Below, in pieces: positions 63,116 through 64,000 of a stretch of 64,000 nucleotides of DNA (the stretch's first letter is position 1; every line of letters starts with the position of its first letter). Below the pieces are notes generated by a model that saw only the letters and a program-made list of their open reading frames with translations, searched no databases and had not been told where the DNA came from. Source of the DNA: Megachile rotundata (taxonomy: Eukaryota; Arthropoda; Insecta; Hymenoptera; Megachilidae); assembly GCF_050947335.1 (NCBI RefSeq), contig NC_134993.1:7378001-7442000 (forward strand). The letters run 5' to 3'. A program made the position numbers and the translations under genes.

Positions 63116-64000
63116 ACAACGCACACGTGGAAACGATGGAAGTTATTTAACTATTTAAGAAGTTAATATTACAAGTAAATGTTATTAAAAATAATTGCGA
63201 AGAACAGAGGGTAAAACAGAGGGCGGTACTGTAGTGACATCTTTGGTCAGATAAGTCATAATAGGGGCTCGGCCGACGTTGTTAATAGTCAACGGAGGAT
63301 CATGCCGAGATAGCGCGCTAATGCACGCATTTATTTGAAATATTAAACCCCGTGGAAAAGAGAAGGGAGAGGCAGGTTCCCTTCTTGTTCTTCTCCTCCT
63401 TTGAGGGCCAGCGTGGAGAGGGGAAACACGGGAAAAGACAATTATAAATGATGATAATTAACGAAGATCTTAACTGGTCACTCCGTGACTTTACAGTTGT
63501 AGCTGGGAGCATTCAAAGGTTCTACATTGAAAGCCCTCGGTATATCTCTTCTGTTTGTTAATTTACTAAATCTTCAAGTATCATATTTAAATACGCCATT
63601 TAATACTTTAATTGTAACCGATATGTCAAACGTATATGTAACATACGATGACTTTAAACGATAGTCAAGTTTGTAACGTGCGATAACTTGAACCCATAAG
63701 TCAAAATAATCGATTTTCTTGTTGTGTAAATTAACACAAGATGGACATATTTTATTTGTATCTTAGATTTATTTTTGTTTTAACGTATATTTGATGGCAA
63801 GATACATATTTGAATATTATGTCTCAGAAGTTTTTTGCAAGAATTATCAAATTAGTTTTTCTAAATGAACACAATTATAAAATTACTTTTTTCAAATGGA
63901 TAGAATTATAAAATTAATTTTTTGTATAAAATTTATTATTTATTAATTTTTTGTATTAAATCTTATTTATATTTTGTACAAGACTTGTTTACAGATAACT
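63116..64000. other. Island (63190-63550) then AT-rich end, no gene
   Basis: No supported frame, repeat or RNA gene. Confidence 0.45.

Noticed and set aside
1..64000. CRISPR array, prokaryotic operon, rRNA or phage genes
   Set aside because: No regularly spaced identical repeats, no compact gene arrangement and no such gene was seen; the window is eukaryotic.

Overview
The window looks like nuclear DNA of an insect, most likely a hymenopteran (bee, wasp or ant). The case rests on four things: very AT-rich DNA interrupted by short GC- and CpG-richer islands, several non-autonomous Tc1/mariner-type elements with TA target duplications, short TTAGG-like runs, and long degenerate A/T blocks of the form GAAATTTgGAAATTT. 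No single recognisable gene fixes the species, so the assignment is an inference. There is no operon-like packing, no ribosome-binding sites and no CRISPR array.

I find no convincing intact protein-coding gene in 64 kb. The window behaves like a large intergenic region or the inside of a very long intron. Four short open frames are listed as low-confidence candidates (622-1002 +, 23176-23514 +, 24970-25128 -, 45834-46052 -). One decayed transposase is recognisable: the C-terminal half of a Tc1-family protein at 56879-57385 on the minus strand, with stop codons in its frame and its terminal repeat at about 56795.

The best-supported content is repetitive. (1) A 500-bp TA-flanked MITE with an 18-bp terminal repeat occurs at 25208, 47818, 40639 (reversed) and 10350 (left-truncated). 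The first three copies carry the same roughly 1-kb A/T-periodic flank, so they are copies of one ~1.5-kb unit. (2) A foldback MITE with arms of about 265 bp occurs at 15532-16286 and 52947-53884, with a 146-bp miniature at 60986-61131 and a lone end at 60320. (3) A 917-bp inverted-repeat element at 13046-13962 has TTA on both sides (PIF/Harbinger-like). (4) Tc1-like ends share the motif CAGTCCCTGG at 6736 and 46264. (5) Tandem repeats include a 40-bp unit at 5938, an exact 100-bp duplication at 12561, ~220-bp units at 62604 and a GATATAGG satellite split by a MITE at 15.36-16.59 kb. (6) A 24-bp-stem hairpin lies in a GC-rich island at 55040-55092.

Layout: 0-9 kb mainly AT-rich with islands at 2-3.5 and 7.3-8 kb; 9-17 kb A/T-periodic DNA and three MITEs; 17-25 kb islands with two diverged duplicated segments; 25-27 kb composite repeat A; 27-39 kb alternating islands and AT-rich DNA with few repeats; 39.5-41 kb composite C; 42-47.6 kb islands with a weak promoter candidate; 47.8-50.8 kb composite B and the longest A/T-periodic block; 51-64 kb islands, foldback elements, Tc1 remnant and a final periodic block.
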